From JAUNSR01 sp036655755 (GTDB taxonomy: Bacteria > Bacteroidota > Bacteroidia > Bacteroidales > JAUNSR01), in the NCBI GenBank assembly GCA_036655755.1, contig JAVVPN010000012.1, positions 1-50,397 on the forward strand: a DNA stretch of 50,397 bases, read 5' to 3'. Below are positions 26,741 through 35,385 of this stretch, in pieces (positions within the stretch are counted from its first letter, which is position 1; each line of letters begins with the position of its first letter). A program made the translations under genes and the position numbers. The notes below the pieces were generated by a model. It had not been told where the DNA came from. It saw only the letters and a program-made list of their open reading frames with translations, and searched no databases.

Positions 26741-27691
26741 TTACTCTTGCGTATATTTCATAAAGCAATCTTCAATCCCCGGCAATATCTGTTGTATTTC
26801 CGTATTCTCCCATCCGGCTGTTCGGAAACGTTGCGTTAACTGTAAAAAATCAGTTTCCGGTTTAAATGTAACATGGAGGCTATCACCAAAGGAGAAGCAA
26901 GTTTTTACCTCCGGTTGTTTGCGCACGTAGGGTAACAATTTACCCGGATTCGGAGTGGAGATGCGCCATAAAGGCTCTTCATATTCATTTCTGATCTGTT
27001 GTGGGGTACCTGATTTCAGAAAACGACCCTCTTTCATTAAAGCAATCCGATCACACAGATTCGCTTCATCCATATAGGGAGTCGCAACCAAAATCGCGAT
27101 ATTTTCTTTTTGCAGCACCTTCAGGTTTTCCCAGAACTCTTTCCGCGATACCGGATCTACCCCTGTTGTGGGTTCATCCAGAAACAATACGTCGGGTTTA
27201 TGAATCAAAGCGCAACATAAAGCCAACTTCTGCTTCATCCCTCCTGACAAATCGGCTGCTTTTCGCTTACCGAACGGCTTCAGTCGGTCATAAATGGGGG
27301 CTATCAACGAATAGTTCTGTTGAATTGAAGTCGCAAACAAGGTAGCGAAAAAGCGGAGATTCTCTTCGACCGATAAATCGGGATAAAGCGAAAAATGTCC
27401 GGGCATATATCCAACCCGTTTTCTTATTTCGCGATAGTTTTTTACAATATCCCATCCCACTACTTCGGCAGAGCCGCTGTCGGGTAATAACAGCGTCGTC
27501 AGAATTCGGAAAAGAGTAGTTTTACCAGCACCGTCCGGACCAATCAGGCCAAACATTTCTCCGGGTTTTACATCGAAGGAAAGTGCAGACAGAACCTCTA
27601 CTCCGTTATAACGCTTGGTGAGATGATCCACCTTGATTGCCGACTCCCCTCTGGCATTATTTACTAAAGTGTACTCCTCCATACATGCCAA
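26741..27691 (-). CDS. ABC exporter ATPase, first-half-of-YbhF type
   Basis: The protein has 316 residues: an ATPase domain (20-235) plus a ~80-residue C-terminal extension. Walker A is GPDGAGKT (51-58) and the signature is intact (LSGGMKQKL, 148 on), with LFLDEPTTGVDP as Walker B. Two usual residues are missing: the Q-loop has Gly in place of Gln (YMPGHFSLY, G98) and the H-loop has Pro in place of His (VATPYMDEA, P205). The first 26-35 nt overlap the end of the HlyD gene (start at 27691, or the Met at 27682), which suggests coupled translation. Confidence 0.9.
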   Translation of the reverse strand: MACMEEYTLVNNARGESAIKVDHLTKRYNGVEVLSALSFDVKPGEMFGLIGPDGAGKTTLFRILTTLLLPDSGSAEVVGWDIVKNYREIRKRVGYMPGHFSLYPDLSVEENLRFFATLFATSIQQNYSLIAPIYDRLKPFGKRKAADLSGGMKQKLALCCALIHKPDVLFLDEPTTGVDPVSRKEFWENLKVLQKENIAILVATPYMDEANLCDRIALMKEGRFLKSGTPQQIRNEYEEPLWRISTPNPGKLLPYVRKQPEVKTCFSFGDSLHVTFKPETDFLQLTQRFRTAGWENTEIQQILPGIEDCFMKYTQE

Positions 27692-28562
27692 TCTTTACAT
27701 AACCGTCATTTTGTATCCGTATTTTTATGGGATATACCAAATTCGCCCGTTCATTTTTGGTCTGAATCCCTTTGGGAGTAAACTCTGATTTATCACCAAT
27801 CCAAACGATTGATCCCTGATAGGTACGAATATTGTCTTTGCCAAAATCAGCAACTACTTCCACCGACTGATTGAGTTGCAACCCTGCCAACTGGTCGGAA
27901 GTAACATACACCCGCAAAAAAGGAGATTTCATATTCGCTATTTTAAATAATGGGGTCCCGGGCATCGCATATTCGCCCGCTTGGGCATATTTAGTCATGA
28001 TCATTCCCGCAACCGGAGCTTTGATACGACATTTTGCAATCATATCTGACAATCGGGCAATTTGGAGCACTACCGATTCGGATTCATCTTTTACTCCCCG
28101 GTTATTTTGCCCGAGTGTTGTGAGCTGGGCGTTCAACTGTTTTTGGAGTACCTGCAACTGTGTATCGATATCATCCACCTGCTTTTGAGTAGCGGCATGA
28201 TGTTCAAACAGGTTTTGAAACCGTTCTTTCTCGCGCTGTTGTTTACGTATCTGTTCCTGCAATGCGGCAATCTGTTTACCGATATCAATGCTTCGGGTAT
28301 TAACAGCGCGGTTGCTCGCGATCAACTGCTGCCTCTGCAATACCAATTGAACCGAATCAATGACTCCGACAAATTGGCCGACCGACACATTTTCGCCCTC
28401 TTCCGCATCAAGCGAAAGAATTTCACCCTGTACTTCGGCCGATACGACAACTTCGGTTGCCTCAAAAGTTCCGGTCGCATCATATTCGCCGGTTGTCCGG
28501 TGGCAAGCACTCGCGGCGCCCAAGCCAAACAAGCATAAACAAAAAACGGCAATCTTATTCAT
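27657..28562 (-). CDS. HlyD/YbhG-like membrane fusion (periplasmic adaptor) lipoprotein
   Basis: The protein has 301 residues. The N-terminus MNKIAVFCLCLFGLGAASAC is a probable lipoprotein signal with Cys at 20. A biotinyl-lipoyl-like half (VSAEVQGEILSLDAEEGENVSVGQFVG, 40-67) is followed by a long coiled coil (about 75-165, rich in Gln, Lys and Glu) and the second half (CRIKAPVAGMIMTKYAQAGEYAMPGTPLF). This is the standard adaptor that joins an inner-membrane ABC exporter to TolC. It overlaps tolC by 8 bp and the first ATPase by up to 35 bp, so these genes are translated as a block. Confidence 0.92.
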   Translation of the reverse strand: MNKIAVFCLCLFGLGAASACHRTTGEYDATGTFEATEVVVSAEVQGEILSLDAEEGENVSVGQFVGVIDSVQLVLQRQQLIASNRAVNTRSIDIGKQIAALQEQIRKQQREKERFQNLFEHHAATQKQVDDIDTQLQVLQKQLNAQLTTLGQNNRGVKDESESVVLQIARLSDMIAKCRIKAPVAGMIMTKYAQAGEYAMPGTPLFKIANMKSPFLRVYVTSDQLAGLQLNQSVEVVADFGKDNIRTYQGSIVWIGDKSEFTPKGIQTKNERANLVYPIKIRIQNDGYVKIGMYGGVHFSK

Positions 28563-29874
28563 GATTGATCAGTTGTTTCATTTTCCAGATAATTTGTAAA
28601 GACTCTATTTCGTGAATCGCTTTTTGCTGCATCGCCCTGTTTTCGGTAGAGATATCACGCAATAAATCATTGATGAGAATCGTTCCGTTTTGCAGCTTGG
28701 CCTCTGAGGCACGCACGATATTGCGTCGCAGCCGGATAATTTCATCATCCTGCCGCATCAATTCGAATACACGTTTTAGCGCTTGCTGTTCGCTGGCAAG
28801 TTGCAGATTGGTATTAAATAAAAATACTTCGCGCTCATTACGCAGGCGCGACAATTCGTTTTGAAGCAATGCCCTATTATTTTTTAACGAATAAAGATTT
28901 CCGAACGAATAACTCAGCCGAATCCCTGCAAGCCAGCCAAAATCGAATGCATTACGCAGCATATTAAGGCCGGGACGCCCATAAATACCCTGTACAAAAG
29001 CACTCAATACCGGCATATTGGTTGCCCGAAGTTGTTTGTATCTGATTTCGGTCAACTGCCGTCCTGCATCAAGCAGCCCTAATTCCGGGCGCCGGTTATG
29101 CCATTGCCCGGGAATGACTCCAGAAGGGCGCATAAATGCCGTTTGTCCGTCCAGATTCAGGCCTGTCAGTAAAGAAAGCATCTGACAAAAGCGGACGATA
29201 TCCGATTTTAAAACAATTTCCTGTTGGCGCGCATCCAGTAAAGCTACCGATACCTCATCCACATCCGTTTCGGTAGCTACCCCATAGGTAACACCGCTGC
29301 GTATGTATTCCTGATTTCTTTGCAAGTCGTCCTGCAATATCCGGTTTAGCGAAAGTTGCTCTCGGAGTAATAATATGCCAAAATACAATTCATCCACCCG
29401 CTCATAAATCGGATACATATTTACCTCCCACTCTTTCGCTTCCACTTCTCCTTGTTGTGCCGTAATTAATTTGCTCGTACGAATACGGCCTCCGTCATAA
29501 ATGAGCTGATCTATTTCCAACTGCGTCCGGTATTGATCTTTACTCAGTTCGGGTATATCCAAACCGGGGAGTTTTACCGGAATGGTTGTCACTTCCGATT
29601 GCAGCGTAGCCTGAGCTCCGAACGAGGCTTGGGGAAGATATTGCTTTTTCAGATTCGATAATTTATAATGCGTACTTTCCCGAATCAGATTATATTTCCG
29701 GATCAGCGGATAATTAGCATACGCGCTATCCCTACATGCAGACAAAGAAACCTCACGTAGTTGTCCCGAAAGAAACGATGGATATAAAAGGAATATAAAA
29801 AACGCCATACCTCCCACTATTCGGGAAGTACGACGCTTAAATCCGCTCATAATATGTTTTCCTATTCTTTTCAT
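28555..29874 (-). CDS. TolC-family outer-membrane efflux channel
   Basis: The protein has 439 residues. The signal peptide is at about 20-39 (GGMAFFIFLLYPSFLSGQ) after a basic stretch, so translation may begin at an inner Met (residue 9) instead. The mature protein has the two-fold repeat of TolC: helices with LSACRDSAYANYPLI and later ELGLLDAGRQLTEIRYKQL, separated by strands such as ARQASFGAQATL-like and GWLAGIRLSYSFGN. It makes the outer-membrane exit duct for the adjacent ABC exporter. It follows the AsmA-like gene by 36 bp. Confidence 0.92.
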   Translation of the reverse strand: MKRIGKHIMSGFKRRTSRIVGGMAFFIFLLYPSFLSGQLREVSLSACRDSAYANYPLIRKYNLIRESTHYKLSNLKKQYLPQASFGAQATLQSEVTTIPVKLPGLDIPELSKDQYRTQLEIDQLIYDGGRIRTSKLITAQQGEVEAKEWEVNMYPIYERVDELYFGILLLREQLSLNRILQDDLQRNQEYIRSGVTYGVATETDVDEVSVALLDARQQEIVLKSDIVRFCQMLSLLTGLNLDGQTAFMRPSGVIPGQWHNRRPELGLLDAGRQLTEIRYKQLRATNMPVLSAFVQGIYGRPGLNMLRNAFDFGWLAGIRLSYSFGNLYSLKNNRALLQNELSRLRNEREVFLFNTNLQLASEQQALKRVFELMRQDDEIIRLRRNIVRASEAKLQNGTILINDLLRDISTENRAMQQKAIHEIESLQIIWKMKQLINHE

Positions 29875-29910
29875 GGATTATCTCTGTGTTACATAACACA
29901 TCCTACCGGA

Positions 29911-32343
29911 CTATTTTAATCCTTTCAATAAATCCTTTACTGCATCTTTAACATCCGAACCAAGAGAGGATCCGATAGCCTTCGTATCAAGCGTTACCTG
30001 TGGGGATTTAAATGTGCCGGTTATTTTAAAAGGAACGCTTTTTATTTTCAGACCTAAAATAGAAAGGCCTTTGCCTCCGGGTGTAATCGTACCCGTATAA
30101 TCGATCGTCTGGTCGAGTCCGGTATTGCCACCCAATGTCATAGCGATATCTCCTACACGCATTTCAAACGGATCAATATGAATCAGTCCGTCGCGCACTT
30201 TAAATTTCAGATCCAGATTTTTCGGAGCAATCTCTTTCAAAGCAGGATATTTCAATGCGTCCGCAAGTTTATCGAGCGCGGCTACCCCGGAAATACGGAC
30301 ATCCGAACTTTGCAGCGATCCGTTTGCATCGACACTTTTCAGGTCGGGCGTCATGCCGGGTAATAAACGGCTTTTCAATCCGAGCGTCATGACATAAGTG
30401 CCCTGCGTATTTTCAAATATCGGAGCCATCTTCTGTAAGGAGGATATCGCCTGGAAGGTTTTGGCAAAAGAGGCATGCTGTATCTGCAATCCCATATCCA
30501 CCGTCGGGGTTTCGGGACGAGTACTATCATAGATTCCGGCCACCCCGACCGAACCGTCGAATGCATTAAATGTAATTCCGTTCAATATTGCTTTCCCCCC
30601 TTTCACCTGCATTTTTCCTTTTACATCGGTTATTCTGATTTTATCCATTACGACCTCCTTAAGGCTTAATTCGGTAGTCAAATCCAGATTCGCAGGTATC
30701 ACCAAAAGGTGGGGGGCCACACTGTCTGCCTTTATTTCGGTTGATGCGACTTGTACGGAATCGGCCGGGGTCATAAAATCATTCACACACAGATAGTCGG
30801 ATGTGATCAGAAGCGATCCTTTCAGAGTTTCCTTCTTTAATACATACGGGATAAACTGCTCGAGCCTACCGGTCATTCGCACATTATTTTTCCCCATCGA
30901 AGCATCAAAGGCCTGTAGCTCTACAAACTTAGGGGTAAACACCAATATTGCCGATCGAACAGCCAGCGGTTCACCGGAAGTACGTTTCAAATCGAACCCG
31001 TCCAATTGTAGTTTTCCCTGGGCGGCAAGTTGGTCGTATTGTTTTTTGTCAATCTGAGCCATTGATCCTGCCACTTTCAGATCGGTTGTTAATATCCCAT
31101 CAAGCATCAGACTATCCGGCAATGGATATACTTCTTTTAATTTCGACAAATCGATTTTACCGAACGCCGTCATATCAAACAACATATCCGTTTTAAAACG
31201 GGTAGCCGAAGCGGTCATATCAAACGGATTGCCGGCTAATAAAAAATGTAATTTATCAACGGATGCTTTTACCTGATCCAACGATCCACCTCCCGACTCA
31301 AGCTGCGCATGAATCTGAATATCACTCACCGACTCATTGAAATGAGTATAATGAAAGGCACCATTCTCTACAGTCATATTTGCCTTAAATACAGGCAATA
31401 TACCTCTTTTCAAGATTCCTTTTGCCATGGCATCCATCCGGACACTCCCCTCTGCCTTTAGTTTATCGAAATCGTTGCGGTAAATGGCAGGAACTAACGA
31501 CAACATTTCTCTGAAGGTGATTTGTGAAGTATTCAACTTCAAGTCCATATCCATTTGTGTGGAATCAGGAAAAGCAATCCACCCGTCAAATGATGTCTTA
31601 ATGGCATTCAAGCCGATCTGATTCTCTTTAAACGTAAAGCGTTTATTGGCCAAATCGGCATCCATATTAATCGTTGCGCTCAGACGCATCTCTTTGACAT
31701 AAGTAGTATGGTCCATCATAACAGATGCGCTGCCCACTTCGAGATTCGTTTGCAGATCGGTTCGGTCGGCATCCATATTACCGGAAAGTTGCAAATCCAT
31801 TTTTTCAAAATCGAAATCCGTCCCGGCCGGAATATCTTTGTAACGGATCGATGCGTTTTTGATGCGGAATTTTTTGAGATGAAGCGTCAGTGCCGATTCG
31901 TCGGCCTCTACCCGTTTCTCTGATCCCTCTTCCGGTTTGCTTCGTACGATTTCCCAGTTTGCCTTTCCCTGGGCATTGACCAGCCCTTGAACCAATGGAT
32001 CGTCAATCAGAACCTCTTCTATCTTAAATCCGCTATTACCCAACAAACTTAGAATATTTACCGTAGCTTGTATCTTCGACGCAGACATCAACGTGTCACC
32101 CTCAAATGGTTTATTCCCCACAATCGAAACGTTTTTCACTAAAATAGACGCATCCGGAAAGTTCCGGAATAAACTGATTGATAAATCTTCAAAATCGAAC
32201 CGGGCATCCAGTAATTCGTTTGCCTCCAACTTTACCATTTGGTCTATTTTACTTTTCATAGCCAACGGTATGACAAGCATCAAACCCAAAAGCGCTCCGA
32301 TTATAATTAAAACTATTTTAAAACCTCTTCTCATCTCTAACAC
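29911..32343 (-). CDS. AsmA-like inner-membrane-anchored periplasmic protein
   Basis: The protein has 810 residues. A single membrane anchor lies at about 9-30 (KIVLIIIGALLGLMLVIPLAM), followed by a very long beta-rich periplasmic part with an AsmA N-terminal domain (FEDLSISLFRNFPDASILVKNVSI) and AsmA_2-like C-terminal region (DLKFKVRDGLIHIDPFEMRVGD, DQTIDYTGTITPGGKG). AsmA-type proteins are bridge-like lipid carriers between the membranes, so presence at the head of a tripartite exporter operon is notable. The start may also be the Met at 32334. It is divergent from the receiver-kinase gene. Confidence 0.88.
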   Translation of the reverse strand: MLEMRRGFKIVLIIIGALLGLMLVIPLAMKSKIDQMVKLEANELLDARFDFEDLSISLFRNFPDASILVKNVSIVGNKPFEGDTLMSASKIQATVNILSLLGNSGFKIEEVLIDDPLVQGLVNAQGKANWEIVRSKPEEGSEKRVEADESALTLHLKKFRIKNASIRYKDIPAGTDFDFEKMDLQLSGNMDADRTDLQTNLEVGSASVMMDHTTYVKEMRLSATINMDADLANKRFTFKENQIGLNAIKTSFDGWIAFPDSTQMDMDLKLNTSQITFREMLSLVPAIYRNDFDKLKAEGSVRMDAMAKGILKRGILPVFKANMTVENGAFHYTHFNESVSDIQIHAQLESGGGSLDQVKASVDKLHFLLAGNPFDMTASATRFKTDMLFDMTAFGKIDLSKLKEVYPLPDSLMLDGILTTDLKVAGSMAQIDKKQYDQLAAQGKLQLDGFDLKRTSGEPLAVRSAILVFTPKFVELQAFDASMGKNNVRMTGRLEQFIPYVLKKETLKGSLLITSDYLCVNDFMTPADSVQVASTEIKADSVAPHLLVIPANLDLTTELSLKEVVMDKIRITDVKGKMQVKGGKAILNGITFNAFDGSVGVAGIYDSTRPETPTVDMGLQIQHASFAKTFQAISSLQKMAPIFENTQGTYVMTLGLKSRLLPGMTPDLKSVDANGSLQSSDVRISGVAALDKLADALKYPALKEIAPKNLDLKFKVRDGLIHIDPFEMRVGDIAMTLGGNTGLDQTIDYTGTITPGGKGLSILGLKIKSVPFKITGTFKSPQVTLDTKAIGSSLGSDVKDAVKDLLKGLK

Positions 32344-32483
32344 AAATTAGAATAATATACCGCAATTACTATTTGTAATACAAAATAATATAAAATATTT
32401 ATTTAACCCGCAGATAATGAATCAAATTACCATTCCCCTTTCTAAAAATAAAATAATCTGAATTCTTAAGTCAGATTATAACT

Positions 32484-32491
32484 TATCTTTA
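32484..32491 (+). promoter_or_regulatory. Possible -7 element for the receiver-histidine kinase gene
   Basis: TATCTTTA matches seven of eight positions of TAnnTTTG, 58 bp before the start codon. No good -33 TTG is present. Confidence 0.25.
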
Positions 32492-32548
32492 CACTCGAAT
32501 CATTACAAATTCATCCTGCTTAATCTAATTTACACACATCTTTTCATT

Positions 32549-33676
32549 ATGAATCTTATTTCTACGGATTTCAGAATACTTATTGTCGATGACATACCTG
32601 CCAATATTCTTTTATTAAAAATCATTCTGGAAAAAGAAGGATATCAGGTTGAAACTGCCGAAAGCGGTGAAGAAGCGCTCCTGAAAATAGACGAACAATT
32701 GCCCGATTTGATTTTATTGGATGTCATGATGCCTGGAATGAGCGGGTATCAGGTTGCCGATATAGTTCGCGAACGTGAAGAATGGAAAGAGGTGGGTATC
32801 ATATTCATTACTGCATTAACCGGCAGCAATAATGTGGTAGAAGGATTCAAGCATGGCGGCAACGATTATATTTCGAAGCCATTCAATAAAGAAGAGTTTC
32901 TGATTAAGATCAAACATCAGCTCTCTCTATCAGAGGCTAAACGGCTAATTAAGCTTGAAAATGAAAAACTGCAAAAAACGATACAATCCCGGGATACGCT
33001 TTATTCGATCATCGCCCATGATTTACGCTCTCCGCTCGGATCAATCAAAATGACGCTCAATACGCTTTCGTTATTGATTACCGACGAACAAATCGGCGAA
33101 GACCTGCGGGAAATGCTGAAGTCTGCCAATAAAACCACCGAAGATCTTTTTTCGTTGCTTGATAACTTATTGAAATGGACCAAGAGCCTGACCGGTCGTT
33201 TGAATGTTGTGTTTCAGGAAATGAATCTTGTAGAGATAATCAGCGGTATCGCACAGGTTTTTGAAATCGGAGCCCAACTAAAAGGAATCCGTATTGAAAT
33301 AGAAAGTCCGGAAATTGCGATTACTCATTGTGATGTAGACATGATTAAAACCGTTATCCGCAACCTGCTTAGCAATGCCATTAAATTCAGTAATGCCAAT
33401 AGCGTAATCCGGATAAAAATAGCATGCAACGACGCGCGCGTCGAAGTGCATATCAGCGATCAGGGAATCGGAATGAATCAGGAGCAACAACAAAAACTGA
33501 TCGCCCGTGAATCGTTTACCTCTTATGGTACAAAAAATGAAGAGGGATCAGGGTTGGGATTAACCCTTTGCCGTGATTTCATCCAGAAAAACAACGGTAG
33601 TTTCTGGTTTACATCCGAACCCGGCAAAGGATCAACATTCAGCTTCGCCCTGTCCCTCAGCCAACCGATGGCTTAA
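32549..33676 (+). CDS. Receiver domain-histidine kinase hybrid, soluble
   Basis: The protein has 375 residues. Residues 8-125 are a receiver domain with phospho-acceptor D58 (LILLDVMMPG) and conserved K110 (YISKPF). After a short coiled coil (125-150) comes a HisKA domain with phospho-His H157 (IIAHDLRSPLGS), then a HATPase domain with N box (NLLSNAIKFS), G1 (DQGIGM) and G2 (GSGLGL). There is no membrane segment, no sensor domain and no DNA-binding output, so it is a cytoplasmic relay whose input probably comes by phosphotransfer to D58. Its stop codon overlaps that of the convergent sialidase-like gene by 4 bp. Confidence 0.93.
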   Translation: MNLISTDFRILIVDDIPANILLLKIILEKEGYQVETAESGEEALLKIDEQLPDLILLDVMMPGMSGYQVADIVREREEWKEVGIIFITALTGSNNVVEGFKHGGNDYISKPFNKEEFLIKIKHQLSLSEAKRLIKLENEKLQKTIQSRDTLYSIIAHDLRSPLGSIKMTLNTLSLLITDEQIGEDLREMLKSANKTTEDLFSLLDNLLKWTKSLTGRLNVVFQEMNLVEIISGIAQVFEIGAQLKGIRIEIESPEIAITHCDVDMIKTVIRNLLSNAIKFSNANSVIRIKIACNDARVEVHISDQGIGMNQEQQQKLIARESFTSYGTKNEEGSGLGLTLCRDFIQKNNGSFWFTSEPGKGSTFSFALSLSQPMA

Positions 33677-35358
33677 TATTTATGTTTTGTGCATACCGAT
33701 TCAATATCGAACCCGATGCTGTCCGGTTTTCGGGCACTTATAAAATGCACATATGAAATTCCGTGTTGAATCGCGTTTTGTAACGGCAATTCACAAACCG
33801 GCCTCTTTTGTTTATCTACAAAAACCCGTGCGAGTGTTTTGCCGTCGTTGAGATCCCATTCGATACGAAGCGTATGAAACCCGTTATCTTTGATACCCAA
33901 TTTCTCACGGCTTAAAGGGAGCGTATACGACGAAAACCAGGTCGCTGTCGTATCGGTAGGATTGAACCAACAATCATTCAACATCAGTTCGCCACCCCGC
34001 GAGCCTTCGGGAATACGGATTGACGTAATAAAAGCACCTCTTTTCAACGCCGGAAAATTCCATACCGCACCCTCTCCCGAGTACAATAAAGAATCGTTTT
34101 GAGCATGTTTCAGATTCAATATGCGTTTCTGTTTTTTTGAAGGATGCGAAAGCAATGTTCCGCCCTCTTTGCGATTATATCCGCAATGCCCTTTAATCCC
34201 TTTATAATACTGAAATACAGACCAGTCTTCCAATCCGTTGTCAAAACTACACGCACGTTCTTTCTCATAAAGCCAATCGGGCGAAAAACGGATTATTTTT
34301 CGATGCAGGTCATGCTGGCCGATCGCCATCACAATATGCCCGTCGCCGGTTTCTACGGCTTGTGTTTGATGCACACTCTTATCCATCCCTTTTGTATCTC
34401 CGAAATTTGATGCATTTCTTCGCTCGTCCAGAAAAAGTTCACGACATCCGATCCAGCTTTTCCCGTCGTCTTCCGAGATCGCCGCATGCAGCACATTCCG
34501 GTTGGTAAACACATCATCCCATACTCCGTTTGCAGTAGCCAGTTCGGGCAACGGTGTAGTATTGTTCCATACGAAAAGTAATCTGCCGTCTTTTAGGCGC
34601 GTAAAGGCAGGCATCGTTATCGTACCGTAAAAAGGAGCGGGTACGGGGGTTGTCCAGGTTTCACCGCCATCATAAGAATAAGATTGGTAATGGGTATCCT
34701 GAGCAGTTCGCATCACCATCCATATACGGCCATCGTTCAGTTCGGCCAAAGTTGGCTCTACCGCATCGTGATTCCAGCGGATACCTTGATGAAACGCCTC
34801 TTTTTTATGCTTTGGCACATTTACTTTCTGTGATTCGTGCCAGGTGATTCCGTCATCGTCCGAATAAAGCACGCGTGCACCGTTATGGGTGGCCTTATCA
34901 GCTCCGGCATAGTGTGTCGCTACCAGAATCCGTTTCCCTCCGCGAATAAAGAGAGGGGGCTTAAGCATGATCAGGGCGTTGTCTGAAACTTTCGAAACAG
35001 TAGAAGTGCCAGATTCATCCGCATTATAACGCACGCAATACACCCCTTTTCCATGATTAAACAGGCGCACCATCGTATTGGTCAAAGGGTTGCAGTTATC
35101 GGCAAAATAAAGCGAATCGGGTACGGCAACCTTCTTCCAGGTCTGCCCGTCATCATGACTCGACAGATAAAAATGACCCGGTTCGGCCTGTTCTCCATAA
35201 TTATAGTGTCTGATTTCGCCGTCTTTCATTTTGGTCAGGCCAATATAGGCGTCGGAGGGAGCTTTCGCCACTACTTGTGGAGCACTTTGAGCAAATAAGT
35301 AACAAGGGATACAACATGCTGCCAAAAGCATCTTGTATCTGCAAAATGTGAGATACAT
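33673..35358 (-). CDS. Sialidase-like BNR/Asp-box glycosidase, secreted
   Basis: The protein has 561 residues with a signal peptide ending at about residue 24 (ends LFAQ). Four Asp boxes are visible: SSHDDGQTW (66-74), YSDDDGITW (165-173), YSYDGGETW (227-235) and ISEDDGKSW (294-302), with EPTLAELNDGRIWMVMRT (E201, R217) as in the six-bladed sialidase-like propeller. A C-terminal beta-sandwich (about 390-550) follows. The usual FRIP motif near the N-terminus is absent, so true neuraminidase activity is not certain; other BNR glycosidases are possible. It is 27 bp downstream of the PHP phosphatase gene. A second Met at residue 10 could also be the start. Confidence 0.8.
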   Translation of the reverse strand: MYLTFCRYKMLLAACCIPCYLFAQSAPQVVAKAPSDAYIGLTKMKDGEIRHYNYGEQAEPGHFYLSSHDDGQTWKKVAVPDSLYFADNCNPLTNTMVRLFNHGKGVYCVRYNADESGTSTVSKVSDNALIMLKPPLFIRGGKRILVATHYAGADKATHNGARVLYSDDDGITWHESQKVNVPKHKKEAFHQGIRWNHDAVEPTLAELNDGRIWMVMRTAQDTHYQSYSYDGGETWTTPVPAPFYGTITMPAFTRLKDGRLLFVWNNTTPLPELATANGVWDDVFTNRNVLHAAISEDDGKSWIGCRELFLDERRNASNFGDTKGMDKSVHQTQAVETGDGHIVMAIGQHDLHRKIIRFSPDWLYEKERACSFDNGLEDWSVFQYYKGIKGHCGYNRKEGGTLLSHPSKKQKRILNLKHAQNDSLLYSGEGAVWNFPALKRGAFITSIRIPEGSRGGELMLNDCWFNPTDTTATWFSSYTLPLSREKLGIKDNGFHTLRIEWDLNDGKTLARVFVDKQKRPVCELPLQNAIQHGISYVHFISARKPDSIGFDIESVCTKHKY

Positions 35359-35385
35359 AGTAAATAGTTATCGGTTGATATTTGA

